From positions 73,913,501 to 73,977,500 of the forward strand of contig OX465601.1 of the NCBI GenBank assembly GCA_950022295.1: a stretch of 64,000 bases of DNA, read 5' to 3'. Below, one piece after another: positions 44,301-54,664 of this stretch. A model generated the notes under the pieces. That model did no database searches. It had not been told where the DNA came from and saw only the letters and a program-made list of their open reading frames with translations. The stretch is from Bromus sterilis (Eukaryota; Streptophyta; Magnoliopsida; Poales; Poaceae). Both the position numbers and the translations under genes were made by a program. Within the stretch, counting starts at the first letter, position 1. Each line of letters opens with the position of its first letter.

Positions 44301-45747
44301 CTCCGGCGAGGTCGTCGACGCGAGCGCTACAGGGGACGGTTCGAGGGACGGGGCGGTGCGTTCGAACCAGTGAAGTGTAGCGGTTCGGCTGGTGGTGGCG
44401 GACTGGCCGGAAGATGGCCGGAGGGACGTCGGCGACGAGGTCTGGCGGCGGTTGGCGTACGGAATCGACGTCGACGGCGAATTCATGCCCGATTGGAAGC
44501 GTGCGTGCGCGCGTTTAATCACGGGGAACGTTTTGAGCGCGTCTACGCGCTCGGACGCGAGCTTCGGTGGCGGTGGCCGCGGCGGCGAGCTAACCAGCGG
44601 CGACCGGAGGCTGCCGGAGCACGTGTACGCGGCGGCGACGTTACAGGGGATGAGGAGGAGAGGGGATGGGTCGGGGGCCACTGGATGCTCACCAGTAGCG
44701 CAACGAGGAAGCAGCGGTTCGGGGGAGCACCGCGGCAGCCGGAATTGCAGGAGCTCGCCGGTGGGCTCAAGGTTGAAGAAGGTGTCGATTCGCTATGCGC
44801 GGTGGCTCCCAGCTCGATTCGCCGCGCGGGGAGACGGAGATGTACACTGCGACGCTCCTGGACGTGTTGGCCGGGCCGGAGGTGGCCAGTGGCCGCGGTG
44901 TCCACGGTGGCGAGGCCACTGCGGCGCGGGCGCACTACAAGAGAGGGAGAGGGAGCGCGATGGGGAGGAAAGGGGATGGGGCTAGGGTTTCCCGGAGCCA
45001 AGGGCGACTTAACCACGCCGGATAGCTGCCACGGCGGCCACAGTGGCCATGGCGTCGTGGATGGCCTCCACGCACACGCTCTGCCCTCCGTACAGGGGAA
45101 GAAGGAGGGAGGTGGCTGGGCTGGTTTGGCCCAGGGGGAAGAGGGGGATGGGCCAGTGGGTGGGGCTAGATTGGGTTTCCTTTTATTTTTTCTTTTTTTT
45201 CTTTTTGCTTTTCTGTTTATTTCCTTTTGTATTTATTTTAGTTACCTAGACATTTTTGAAAAACTTTTAATGTGCCCCATAATTTAGCAATCACCCTAGG
45301 TTAGTGCCACAAATAGTTTGAACAATTATAAAAGTCATTTGATATTTTATTACAATATTAAATGATTAATATGGGGTTTTTTTGGCTACTGTTTGAATTG
45401 TTTGGAATTTTCCATAGCACAATAAATACCCAAACCCATATGGATTTGGTCCACTGAATATTTGTGATTTTATAAAAGTAGTTCCACAATTTTTGGAGAA
45501 AGTTTATATTCCACTTTGTTTTTAATATTTCACCAAAGGCATTTTTAGATTTGAATTGATTTCAAAAGTTTATGGATTGGACTTTGTTTTCATCCATGAT
45601 GATCAAGGCCCATGGTTCACATTGCTTGCAACAATATCAAAGGGTAATTTGAATTTGAACTGAACCATATTGATCAGACAAAAAATTTGAACAGTACTGA
45701 GGAACAGTAATGGTGATTACTGTTCACCTGACAGTGAGGGTGTTACA
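41304..45747 (+). mobile_element. Solo LTR, 4.4 kb, of a Gypsy element
   Basis: It starts TGTGACGCCCC, ends GGGTGTTACA, and is flanked by the perfect 5-bp duplication CTGGT (41299-41303, 45748-45752). Neither primer site nor coding domain is found inside, so it is one LTR left by LTR-LTR recombination. The length fits the large-LTR Triticeae families such as Sukkula, but the name is a guess. The GC-rich part 44,270-45,170 contains overlapping long frames on both strands (for example 44,370-45,287), which I take as composition artefacts. Orientation is set by the AT-rich tail and is tentative. Confidence 0.82.
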
Positions 45748-45752
45748 CTGGT

Positions 45753-46592
45753 GGTGTTGACCACGAGTTGCGTGGGCGAGCTTTCTCCTGAAGATGCTGC
45801 AAGAAGGTGACATGATCCTCCTTCGCAGACATCTCCCCCGAGACCGGTGCCCAGTCCGACCGCTTATAAGGTGGCGAAACTGAAGGGAGCTATTTGGCTC
45901 TGGCCAGGGAAATGGGGAGAGATGTGGTGGGTGTGGGGGAAAAGGGCTGAACTATTGCACCATGGCAATGTGGAGGGGGATGTGGGATATGAGGATGAGC
46001 TATTTGGTCACGGCAACGGCAACCTTATAGAAAAGGGTGGTGGTCTTGGGGGAGTTAATGGCTGTGGGCAGTTGGCTAGCGGCCTGTCCACATTTAATGA
46101 AACTCTGCGCCATTGAAACGTGACGTGCCCTCGATGCCATTGACAAGCAACGATATGAACCACTCATGCAGAGAAGATAAGTCTGACGACCTTGTTACAC
46201 CAACAATAAACAAAAGTTGCAAACAAATAGACAAAAGTGGTAACTATACCGCACTGGCAATGCAATATGTATTGCATCTCGACGTCTATCGTTCGATACT
46301 CAGTTACCACATTTTTTTGTTCAACACCGAGGAAACTATAATGAAAAACAAAAACAACCAGGCGCCTGATTCATGGAACCGCCAAAAAAACAAACAGAAG
46401 CGTGATTTTTGGAACCACCAAAAAAACAAACAGGCGCCTGAATCCTGGAACCGCGAGACCTTCCTGGTAACTGCATTTCATCGTTGTTTCCATATTGTGC
46501 AGCGCAAAATATCGATCGCATTCTTGGACACCCATTTCTCTCTTCTTCCTCACTCTTTCCTTTTCATTGGGCCCGTTCCCTCATTGCAAGCC
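45753..46592. other. Region upstream of the exonuclease locus
   Basis: No second gene is supported. Three short direct repeats of about 36 bp at 46,360-46,460 share TGGAACC and a CAAAAAAACAAACAG tail. The exonuclease frame stays open upstream to 46,113, but the upstream part has no domain character. Confidence 0.45.
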
Positions 46593-47317
46593 ATGGATGA
46601 CAAGAAACTGACAACGAAGACCCACACAATCACTGCCCATGTCACCATCGTGCTGGAGGTGGTGTACACCAACATGCCAGAGACCGTGGAGCGAATCATC
46701 GCCATGTATGAGCAATGGCTCAAGAAGGAGAAGTACAAGTTCGTGGGCCTCGACATCGAGTACACCCATTGGGTCTCTTGCAAACCACAACGAGTCGTTT
46801 TCCTGCAACTCGCCATGTGCAATCACGTCCTCGTGTACCACTTCTGCAGGTCGGAGTGGTGCCAGGTGTTGGATCATTTCCTGCAACGCAAAGGGATAAC
46901 GTTTGCTAGCGTGGACACTAGGGGAGACAAGACCGTTTTCGGCAATGAATGGATCCTATTCCAGACGAGCACCACGTCGACATCCAAAGGGAGTTCCGTA
47001 TCAAAGGTAACGGTAAAAGGAACTCCATGGCCGACCTTGCAGAAGCCATCATCGACCCTTCTTACAAGACCATGAAGACATCATTCCCAAAGGAAAAGCA
47101 CGACTACTGGGAGTGGAAGCCGCTATCCCCGCTGCACCTCGAGTACGCAGCAAAAGACGGGTACGTAAGCTACGAGTTGTACCGTAGGATCCTAATCATT
47201 AAGCATGGTCTACGTCACCTTCTCGAACCATCAGAATTGTGCCAACGACTCTGCCCCCGTGAGAAGATAGACGAGGGGACTTCGAGCGGCTGGAAGCTCC
47301 CGAAGGGGAACATCTAA
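46593..47317 (+). pseudogene. 3'-5' exonuclease (DEDD, WRN/RNase D-like), frameshifted
   Basis: The start at 46593 (context GCCATGG) gives MDDKKLTTKTHTITAHV. Exo I is visible as GLDIEYTH (Asp54, Glu56), an Exo II-like Asp lies in SVDTRGDKTVF (about Asp112), and Exo III of the Tyr-type is EYAAKDGYVSYELY. The domain switches frame near 46,945: the first part (46593 onward) runs on into nonsense ending at 47075, and the second part (from about 46,949, IPDEHHVDIQ) carries Exo III to a stop at 47317. One missing base explains this; no intron signal is present. Total length near 240 codons fits the small single-domain plant proteins of this family, which act on DNA or RNA 3' ends. Likely a pseudogene, unless the shift is a sequencing error. 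Confidence 0.78.
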
Positions 47318-47398
47318 CGGTGGTGAATTGCTAGATTGAGCCGTCATATGTTATTACTAGGATCGTACTAGATCATTCATGTTGTATGTATTGTATTA

Positions 47399-47499
47399 CT
47401 CCCTCCGATTCATATTACTTGTCTTAAAATGGATGTATCTAGATGCATTTTAATGATAGATACATCAATTTTAGAACAAGTAATATGGATCGGAGGAAG
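47399..47499. mobile_element. Stowaway-type MITE
   Basis: The element is 101 bp with the CTCCCTCCGATTCATATTAC terminal inverted repeat and the TA target duplication (47397-47398, 47500-47501). It lies just past the exonuclease locus, the usual gene-near position of these Tc1/mariner derivatives. Confidence 0.93.
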
Positions 47500-47712
47500 T
47501 ACTAAATTATGTAGAACAATAAGTGTTTGTATTTAATTGTTGTATGCAAAAACAAAGTGTTGTGTTGATGTACAAATGCATGGTGGTTATGTACTAATAT
47601 GTGAGCATGTATTATTTTTTAATTGATAGAGCCATTGGGCTAAATCATACGGAAACGATTGTTACATACACTGCAAAATAATTGTCCTACTTAAAAGTTT
47701 CACAAGTCGAAC

Positions 47713-47795
47713 AGTAGCCAACTGGTAAATCGCCGAGGCGAATGCGTATGAAAGCGTGATGTTCCGGGGTTCGAATCTCGAAGACTTTTTTTTCT
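47713..47795 (+). other. tRNA-like sequence with pol III boxes (possible SINE head)
   Basis: An A-box-like TAGCCAACTGG at 47,714-47,724 and a B-box-like GGTTCGAATCT at 47768-47778 are 45 bp apart, followed by a T run at 47,786 that could terminate pol III. The acceptor and T stems do not pair well, so this is not a functional tRNA. Confidence 0.35.
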
Positions 47796-48379
47796 ACTAT
47801 TTCTTATTTAATTTTTGTATCTTCAACCGGACGAACATACTTATTCTGGAACGCTAAGACATATTTTTTTTTATTTGCCGAGAATCGAAATACAATCGTG
47901 TTGGCGAGTTAAACCATGTTTATTGACACGTACAACTGTCGCAGAAAATAAGAAAGTCCGGTGACAGCCAAATACGTCCTCTAAAATTAGGCGGGGCTGT
48001 CACCGAAATTGGCCAGGCGCTGGGACAGGAAGGTGATTTCCTGGTGACGTATCCGTCAAAGAAAAACATACTTCGGTGACGTTTGTCCCTCTGTCACGAT
48101 GGTTTTTGTCAAATATCATCGATTTTTTAGTGGCAGATTCCCCGTTGACCTCCCCGAGCCGGAGACGAGTTTCATTGCATGATGGGCATCATCGCGCGAG
48201 CGTTGTGCCTCCACTCTGCGGAGAGGCCTTTCTTCAATCATTATCCTCGTGGCTTGTTGCATATGGAAGCACCGCAACGGATGTTCCTTCGACGGTCTAG
48301 CGCTCTCGTGTAGCCGTCTCGTGCTTTCCATCAAGGAGGAGGCCCACCTATGGGTTAGAGCTGGAGCCAAGGGGTTCAC
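47796..48379. other. Intergenic stretch with a short hairpin
   Basis: No gene is recognised. An 11-bp perfect inverted repeat, CGGTGACAGCC (47959-47969) and GGCTGTCACCG (47995-48005), is present, with further GGTGAC copies to 48,080. It may be the remains of a DNA transposon. Confidence 0.4.
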
Positions 48380-48560
48380 CATGTTGTTTGAGAGTTAGAC
48401 ATGTAGAACTTATGGGCTGAGCACTCCCCTTCCCTAGCTGCTCAACTCCTCCCTTCCACGCCCCTGTGTGTACGTGGTGTGGCGAGCGGAATCTTGTAAA
48501 ACTCTTTTCTACCTATCAATGAAATGATATGCATCCTTGCATATTCGTGAAAAGGAAAAA
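48380..48560 (+). mobile_element. Possible truncated LINE 3' end
   Basis: ACCTATCAATGAAATGATAT, then GCATATTCGTG and an A-rich tail, resembles the tail of Triticeae non-LTR elements. Only the tail is recognisable. Confidence 0.3.
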
Positions 48561-49055
48561 TATTCAAATGCTTGGTGGAAACTGAAATATGCGAAGCCCT
48601 CCGTCACCTTTACTTTGACTGTAATGAGACTGGATCGACATTTGATATGAAGCACAAACTGAACACACGAAGAAGAACAAGAACATAAAGCAGCAAGAGC
48701 CTCATACTCCCGAGACGTGCGTGTGAAGTGTTGTAGCCAACACATTATGACTTGCTTGCCTCTTCGACCACGGCAAACATTTTATATGCATGTATGGCGC
48801 TTATGACTGAAACCTCAAGGTAAGCTGGCGCTGTTAGTCAGGCCTAGTTGCATTTTCTTAATAAAACCTTGGCTCTCACGGTGGCGCAGAAGATCCTTTG
48901 CCGGCCCCAAATGCCGTGCACTGCTCGCCCTCGCCTCATAATAACTTGCCAGCAGGCACCAAACTGATCGATTAACCCATCCAACTGGACTAAACCAATT
49001 CCATTCCGTATCTCCACTCCAAACCAAATCCCAAGAAACCTCGCTTACGTACGCC

Positions 49056-50484
49056 ATGGCCGACGCCCCCGCCGTCGACGTGGAGAAGGCCGGAGCGCCG
49101 GCTGCAGCGGGCGACGCCTCCGGCGGAGGAGGCGCGGTGGGCGCCATCGTCGGGCGCTGGCGGCGGCAGGACCTCCTGGACAAATCCGGGTCGGCGCTGC
49201 GGGCGGCGGCGTGGGCCTTCTCCCTGCTCGCCTTCCTCGTCATGGTCGCCAACGAGCACGGCGACTGGAGGCAGTTCGACCACTACGAGGAGTACAGGTG
49301 CGCCTCCTCCTCCTCCGGCCATTGACCCCCGCGCGCCCGCTGGCCGTGGTTGCGTGGCGTGTGAGCGTAATCAACTAACTAACGTTTGGTATACGTACGT
49401 GTCGGTGGCTGGCGCGTTCGTCAGGTACATCGTCGCCGTCGCGCTGCTGGCGTTCGTCTACACCACGCTGCAGCTGGTGAGGCACGGCGTCCGGCTCACC
49501 GGCGGCCAGGACCTGCAGAGCAAGGTCGGCCTGCTCGTCGACTTCGCCGGGGATCAGGTCAGCAAACCAACATTGGCGTCTTGCCATGTCTTACCTGAAT
49601 TCTGCCTCCGCAATTCCTGTTGCCTCTTTGGCATTTGTCTTACACAAGCCAAATTTAGTCCAGAAAATTCTGGATGCTTGGCAGAGTATATTGCTCGTGG
49701 GCGGTTAATTAAATTGATGATTTAGTTTGGTGGATGGAAAGCTCTGTGATGTATAGCACGTCGTGATGACAGCTTAATGATATTAGGTGGATTATTATTA
49801 GTCGCGAAAGCTGTTGTGGGCTGGAATGCTATTCCATTTCTTCAGCTAATTAAATGTATTGGTGCATGACCATGACCTAATGACCCCGAATGGCACTATC
49901 CGCACTTCCACTTCATATCATACCTCCCTGTGGATCCGAGGAAATATCCTAAGTCAACACGCATCTGTTGCGCCCTGTTGGAGCTTAATTGGACAAATGG
50001 ATGCGATTAAGTTAAGTATAGCTATCGTTAGTTTATTTATACGGCCCCGTTCGTTGTTTGACATTTGCCAAGCTGCATCTATGAATACAAACGTCGTCAT
50101 CCTTGTAAGAAGCCTACGACTAACATCCGCAAGCAATTGCGATGTCAATTAACCATTGTATTATTTCATCTGAAATGCCTGCAGAATCCTTTCTCTATTT
50201 ATTTTTGCGGGATTAGAGCATCTGTGATTTTTTTCATCGGCAATGTTTTGCAGAATTCTTAACCTTGCTTACCAAAACGGTTTCTCTTGCAGGTAATGGC
50301 GTACCTTATGATGTCTTCGCTGTCCGCGGCGATCCCGATCACCAACCGAATGCGCGAGGGCTCGGACAACGTGTTCACCGACTCCTCCGCTGCCTCGATC
50401 AGCATGGCCTTCTTCGCCTTCGTCTGCCTCGCACTCTCGGCTATCATCTCGGGGTTCAAACTCTCCAAGCAGACGTACATATGA
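49056..50484 (+). CDS. CASP-like membrane protein (CASPL4 type), 3 exons, 188 aa
   Basis: Exons are 49056-49297, 49425-49557 and 50293-50484, with GT-AG introns of 127 and 735 bp. The start is in the strong context GCCATGGCC. The product has an Ala/Gly-rich cytosolic N-terminus (~1-45) and four membrane segments: ~47-67 (ALRAAAWAFSLLAFLVMVAN), ~81-101 (YIVAVALLAFVYTTLQLV), ~126-145 (VMAYLMMSSLSAAIPI) and ~157-179 (AASISMAFFAFVCLALSAII). It ends FKLSKQTYI. This is the MARVEL-like four-helix fold of the UPF0497/CASP family, whose founding members scaffold the Casparian strip membrane domain; CASP-likes act at the plasma membrane, mostly with unknown roles. The C-terminal block looks like subgroup 4 (4B or 4D). 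No frameshift or stop is seen. I see no clear TATA box or AATAAA. Confidence 0.92.
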
Positions 50485-50843
50485 CAATGAGGATGCATGG
50501 TTGCTTGGGCGAGGTCTCCTTCCTCGGTGTCCATTTGGTTCCCTCTCGATCGGCGCTGTACAGTTCATTTGGTCCTTTCTGATGTACACATATATCTTGG
50601 TTTCTTCTTAATTTACTCTCGATTGGGAGGTTGCATGCTTATGCAAATTAATGGTTGCTTCTTTTGCGTGCGTCTTTAGGTTTATATTGTCATGCTAAAA
50701 TATATACCATGTAATTATGTTCCCCACGACAGATGAATGAGTGTGTGTGCAATTGATTCTTGTATACTACAGAGAGGTGTGGTCTGCTGTAATCATGTTC
50801 CGCGCGAATGCAGTACAAGAAAGGTGTGTCCTGCTGAAATATT

Positions 50844-51709
50844 GAGTAAATAGCAAAAAACTACTAGGATTCGGATCGTCATTCCGAAAAACTATCACTT
50901 TAAAAAACGTCTCTGATACCTACCATGTCAGAGGTCGCCGTTTTAAAAAACACAAGTCGCTCTCTAGTGACGTTATAAGCCTGTTTATGACATTTCGGAC
51001 CCACTTGTCAGTTTTACTTATTACAGAAAAGTCCCCGAGAAGAAAATCAAAAAACAATCAGACCCTGACCTCCTTCTCTTCTTCCCCCGTGCGCTTCCCT
51101 CCTCCTCCTCCTAGGTCGCCCTGCCCGTCCCAACTCCCTTGGGCGCCCCCGCTCCCATGGCCGCCCCACCCAGGCCGTCCGAGATCGCCTCCGCCCGGGG
51201 CCGCCCCGCCGAGGATGGCTCCGCCCTCGGGCGGTGCGCCTGAGGCCGCCTCCGCCCGAGACGGCGCGCCCGTGTCCTGGGAGCAGCGGCGGCTGACCAT
51301 GGCCCGTGCCTCCGTCGGTGGCCGGTGACCAGCAGTGTCGCGAGCTGCCCTGCACCGTCGTGGTTCCCCTCCTCCCGACGCCGCCGCGATGCTCCTCCTC
51401 TTGGCACCTTCCAGCGACACCTCCCCGCCCCAGCCCCACAGCCCCGGCGAGCTCACTGGTCAGATCCGGCGGCCGGCCGGGCATAGGGACTTGATTGTTA
51501 TTATTATCATTTTCAGGAATCTATTTTGTAAAAATTAAATCTGACAAGTGGGCCCAATATGTCATAATCATGGTTAAAAATTGCTAAGACGGTCATCAGA
51601 GTTTATTGAAAATGGCGACCTCTGACATGGTAGGTATTAGGGACGTTTTTTAAAGTGGTAGTTTTTCGGAATGATGACCCGAATTCTAGTAGTTTTTTGC
51701 TATTTACTC
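50844..51709. mobile_element. Mutator-like element with long inverted ends and GC-rich core
   Basis: The 9-bp duplication TGAAATATT (50835-50843, 51710-51718) flanks GAGTAAATAGCAAAAAACTA... inverted ends. The first ~100 bp of each end match closely (50844-50944, 51609-51709), and weaker pairing (TTATGACAT...CCCACTTGTCAG) extends the arms to about 170 bp. The 530-bp core (51,013-51,540) is far richer in G+C than the ends or flanks and is open on both strands (Pro/Ala-rich in the plus frame). There is no transposase. It lies 360 bp past the CASP-like stop codon. The core may be captured gene sequence (Pack-MULE), which is an inference. Confidence 0.88.
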
Positions 51710-51718
51710 TGAAATATT

Positions 51719-53444
51719 CGTTCACAAGATTATGCTCCCGATAAAAAAGACACCACTTCGTTTCTTGCGTCGACACTGCCTCGCAACATCGAAAAAGTCT
51801 CGCGATTGTCCCTTCTCTTTCCTCCCCTTCCCTCTTCTCATGTCGCCGCCACCTGAGGTGTCATCGAGGAAGGTGACAGTGAGGTTCGTCTCGTGCGCGC
51901 GGGCTTGAGCGAGATCTGTTGGTGGGGTGAGGCGCTTGGCAGCGGTCTGCGGAGGCGGAGGGCTTACCCTGGTAGCGCGGGTGGTCGGGTATGACCCACC
52001 TCGTGACTTCGTGGTGTTGACATTTGCAGTGCGTGAGGCGCTTTCATGGGGCGACATAGGCTTGGTGACGGTGTAGGTATGGCTCTGCAAGGCTCCGGCG
52101 ACTGGCGGTGATGGAACTTGTATTGGGATTAGGTGAGGGTGGGGGTGTCGGGGCGTGCCCTTGGCTAGATTTGGACCTTGGAGAACTGCTACCCTGGAGA
52201 TGGCTCTATTATATAGGCATTTTAAAAGCTTACTTGTTGCATATTATCTTCACACACCATGTTTCATTGTGCCAATTATACTTGTCAATTATGTGTGATT
52301 TTCGATTTTTTACTCTTTCCATCGCAAGAATAACACAATTCTTGGTTTTTGTTAATGTTTACTAGTTTTCTTTGTTTTTTTGTGTATACTGGTGTTTTGA
52401 ACAAACAATGGACCAAGCACGATGACAAGGCCATGGTTGGGATCAACACGGAGGACTTTCAAGCATCAAGCGGTTTGGAACGTTAAATATTAGACATTCC
52501 AAGTTGCTCAAATTGAAGATGCAGCGCCACAGGTGGTGTATTCGGCTCGTTCACCTAACTCCAACGTGTTCAAGAACGTCCAAATTGGAGTTTGTATGAA
52601 GAAATGTCGGCAAATATACTAAAGGAGTCCAACACAAACGATGACATTAGGTATGATCGGTTTCGGTTATACTGGCGGTCGTGTAGCACCCTAGAAAGTT
52701 GTGAATTCACCTAAATCCCGCGCTTTTCTTCGAAGATTTCGTCTTTGTTTGTTTCCATGACTTCCTTGGCCAGCATGCGAGGCATTGAGATTGAATTTGG
52801 CTCATCAAAGGAAAAACATTATATCTATGAAGGAGGCTTTGGCAAACCCTCTCTATATATACACCATCAAACATAGTTGATGGCCATCACATAAAACATC
52901 CACGATCAGAACACAACACCAGGATTGGTGCAAAGACCACCTCCATATAATAAGGGGCAAGATAAGAAATTGGAAGAGGAGGCTATGTCACCTCGCTGCA
53001 CTAGCCTACTGATCGATGCCATTTCCGTCAACACCATCATGTTCTTCTCCGCACCGCCTCGATTGACATGTACCTTGATCTTGTCTTCTATGTTATCCAT
53101 CTGTACATTTGAGTAGTTATATTAGTTCTTTGAGATTTAGATGAACACTATTATGATTATAATTGAATTTTTATAAGAGGTCATGTATCTTTTGTTTATA
53201 TTCATGTGAATAGCATACATGAGTGTTATGAGAAGAGTATGCTCAACACTATCATCATTTATAGGCCTCTGAGGTGATAGAAATATCATATCTTCCTCAC
53301 CTTTCCAATTAGGTAGGGAGGTAGCGGTAAACCCTATAGAGTTGTGTTCATAAAAAGAAATTTTAAGTTGCGATAAGTGACGCACATGCAATACACTATT
53401 ATCATCATTTGTTATTTTGAAAATAACCTCTGGGTACCCCTTAA
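51719..53444. other. Intergenic DNA, nothing recognised
   Basis: Only short ORFs occur on either strand (up to 122 codons, 52,090-51,722), without recognisable motifs. A TATATATA at 52,854 is not followed by a credible gene. Confidence 0.5.
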
Positions 53445-53891
53445 TCTATATCTCTTATAAAGAAAAACTCCACTATAAGATCATTTAAGTTTTCTATCTT
53501 CACATGTAAGCTATCCACATCATTCATTCTCTTAACCGATCAATTGTCCATGTCACTCACTATAGGGTCATTTAAGTAGTCTATCTTCACATGTAAGCTA
53601 TACACATCATCCATTCTCACAGCCAATCAATTTTCCATATCATCTCCACTAATATATTTATTAATCTAAATATGCAAACTCCACATCAACCATCTTTTAA
53701 TCATTTTATTTTTTATGCTAATATTTTTTAAGACACACATGTTTCGTGTCGAATAAATGTGGTATCTCGACTATGACAAATTGGTTTTGAATATTCACTT
53801 AGACAACTTAACATATCAAACTTTTTATACTTTATTATTTACGTAATATAGTTTTTTTTAATCCGCTGCAACGCGCGGGGTATATTTCTAG
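53445..53891 (+). mobile_element. Small non-autonomous Helitron
   Basis: It begins TCTATATCTCTTATAAAG after an A and ends with the hairpin CCGCTGCAACGCGCGG, a short spacer and CTAG before a T. This is the TC...CTAG, A/T insertion pattern of grass Helitrons, without inverted repeats or target duplication. Inside, two tandem copies of about 83 bp (53,483-53,645) share TCTATCTTCACATGTAAGCT. No Rep/helicase is present. Confidence 0.8.
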
Positions 53892-53939
53892 TTATCTTGA
53901 AAAGAAATCCGAAGTAGGTTTTTTTAGGGGTAAAACAAT

Positions 53940-54648
53940 CTATTCAACCGAAACCAAAACTCTCGGAATACAAACTGGATCATGAGGATCCGAAATCCAT
54001 AAGTGCCTTCCTTGACCTAGACTAGAAGCAAATTTAACTAAGAAGTATGCATTGGGATTATAGTTCCTCCCTTCGAAAATAAAATTACACACTACGAATA
54101 AGGATTTATTAGCCACTATCTCCGAGGTGATTAGGCTATGAAGGCCTCCCGCTTCATCCTGAATGTCGCTTATAGCATTCTTCGAGTCTCCAGATATAAC
54201 AATTCTTGTGAACAAAAGGTCTAGAGCAAGCGCCTGAGCCTTTCTGCACGCCATCACCTCCAAACATGCCGGGTTAGTAATGCCCGGATAGACTACTGCT
54301 AAAGAACCTCTGAAAGTACCCGTGTGATCTCTGCACACCGCCGCCACCACCCCACCTCTCTCTAGACCGTGAGAGTCCACCATCCACCCTGATGTGGATC
54401 ATTCCTTGTTCTAGTGACTTCCAGCCGCGTCTTTGATCTCCCCTTCGTTGGCCCCTTGGAACCGGAGCTGGCTTCGTGATCTCCAGGTCCTTCATGAAGT
54501 TCTGTATGAACATATGGGTCGATAGTGGACTCTGGTGCACATCCTCGTGGATCAGTTTTCTCTTAGCATGCCATATAGCCCACATTGTTGTGAAAACTAA
54601 AGCCGCTTCCCCCTGATTTAGTGAAGCAATCACCTCTACCATCCACAC
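53940..54648 (-). pseudogene. LINE RNase H-like domain, decayed
   Basis: The frame at 54648-54274 ends in IRVDGGLSRS, and the frame at 54383-53940 carries GGVVAAVCRDHTGTFRG, ACLEVMACRKAQALAL, ISGDSKNAISDI and NPNAYFLVKFASS. These match the RNase H (RVT_3-type) domain at the C-terminus of plant LINE ORF2, whose catalytic acids lie at DGG, E and D. A frameshift joins the two frames. The 5' remainder would lie to the right of element B, which is inserted at 54,665. Confidence 0.72.
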
Positions 54649-54664
54649 TTTCGCGCTATGTGCT

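Noticed and set aside
44370..45287. 305-codon frame in the GC-rich part of the solo LTR
   Set aside because: Overlapping long frames exist on both strands, composition is Arg/Gly-rich as expected from GC bias, no domain is visible, and the whole stretch lies within an LTR.
46113..46592. Upstream in-frame extension of the exonuclease ORF as its true N-terminus
   Set aside because: It has low-complexity 12-aa repeats and no domain, while the Met at 46593 has a better context and starts family-like sequence.
51722..52090. 122-codon minus ORF past the MULE
   Set aside because: No recognisable motif, no splice or promoter context, and similar short frames are expected by chance.
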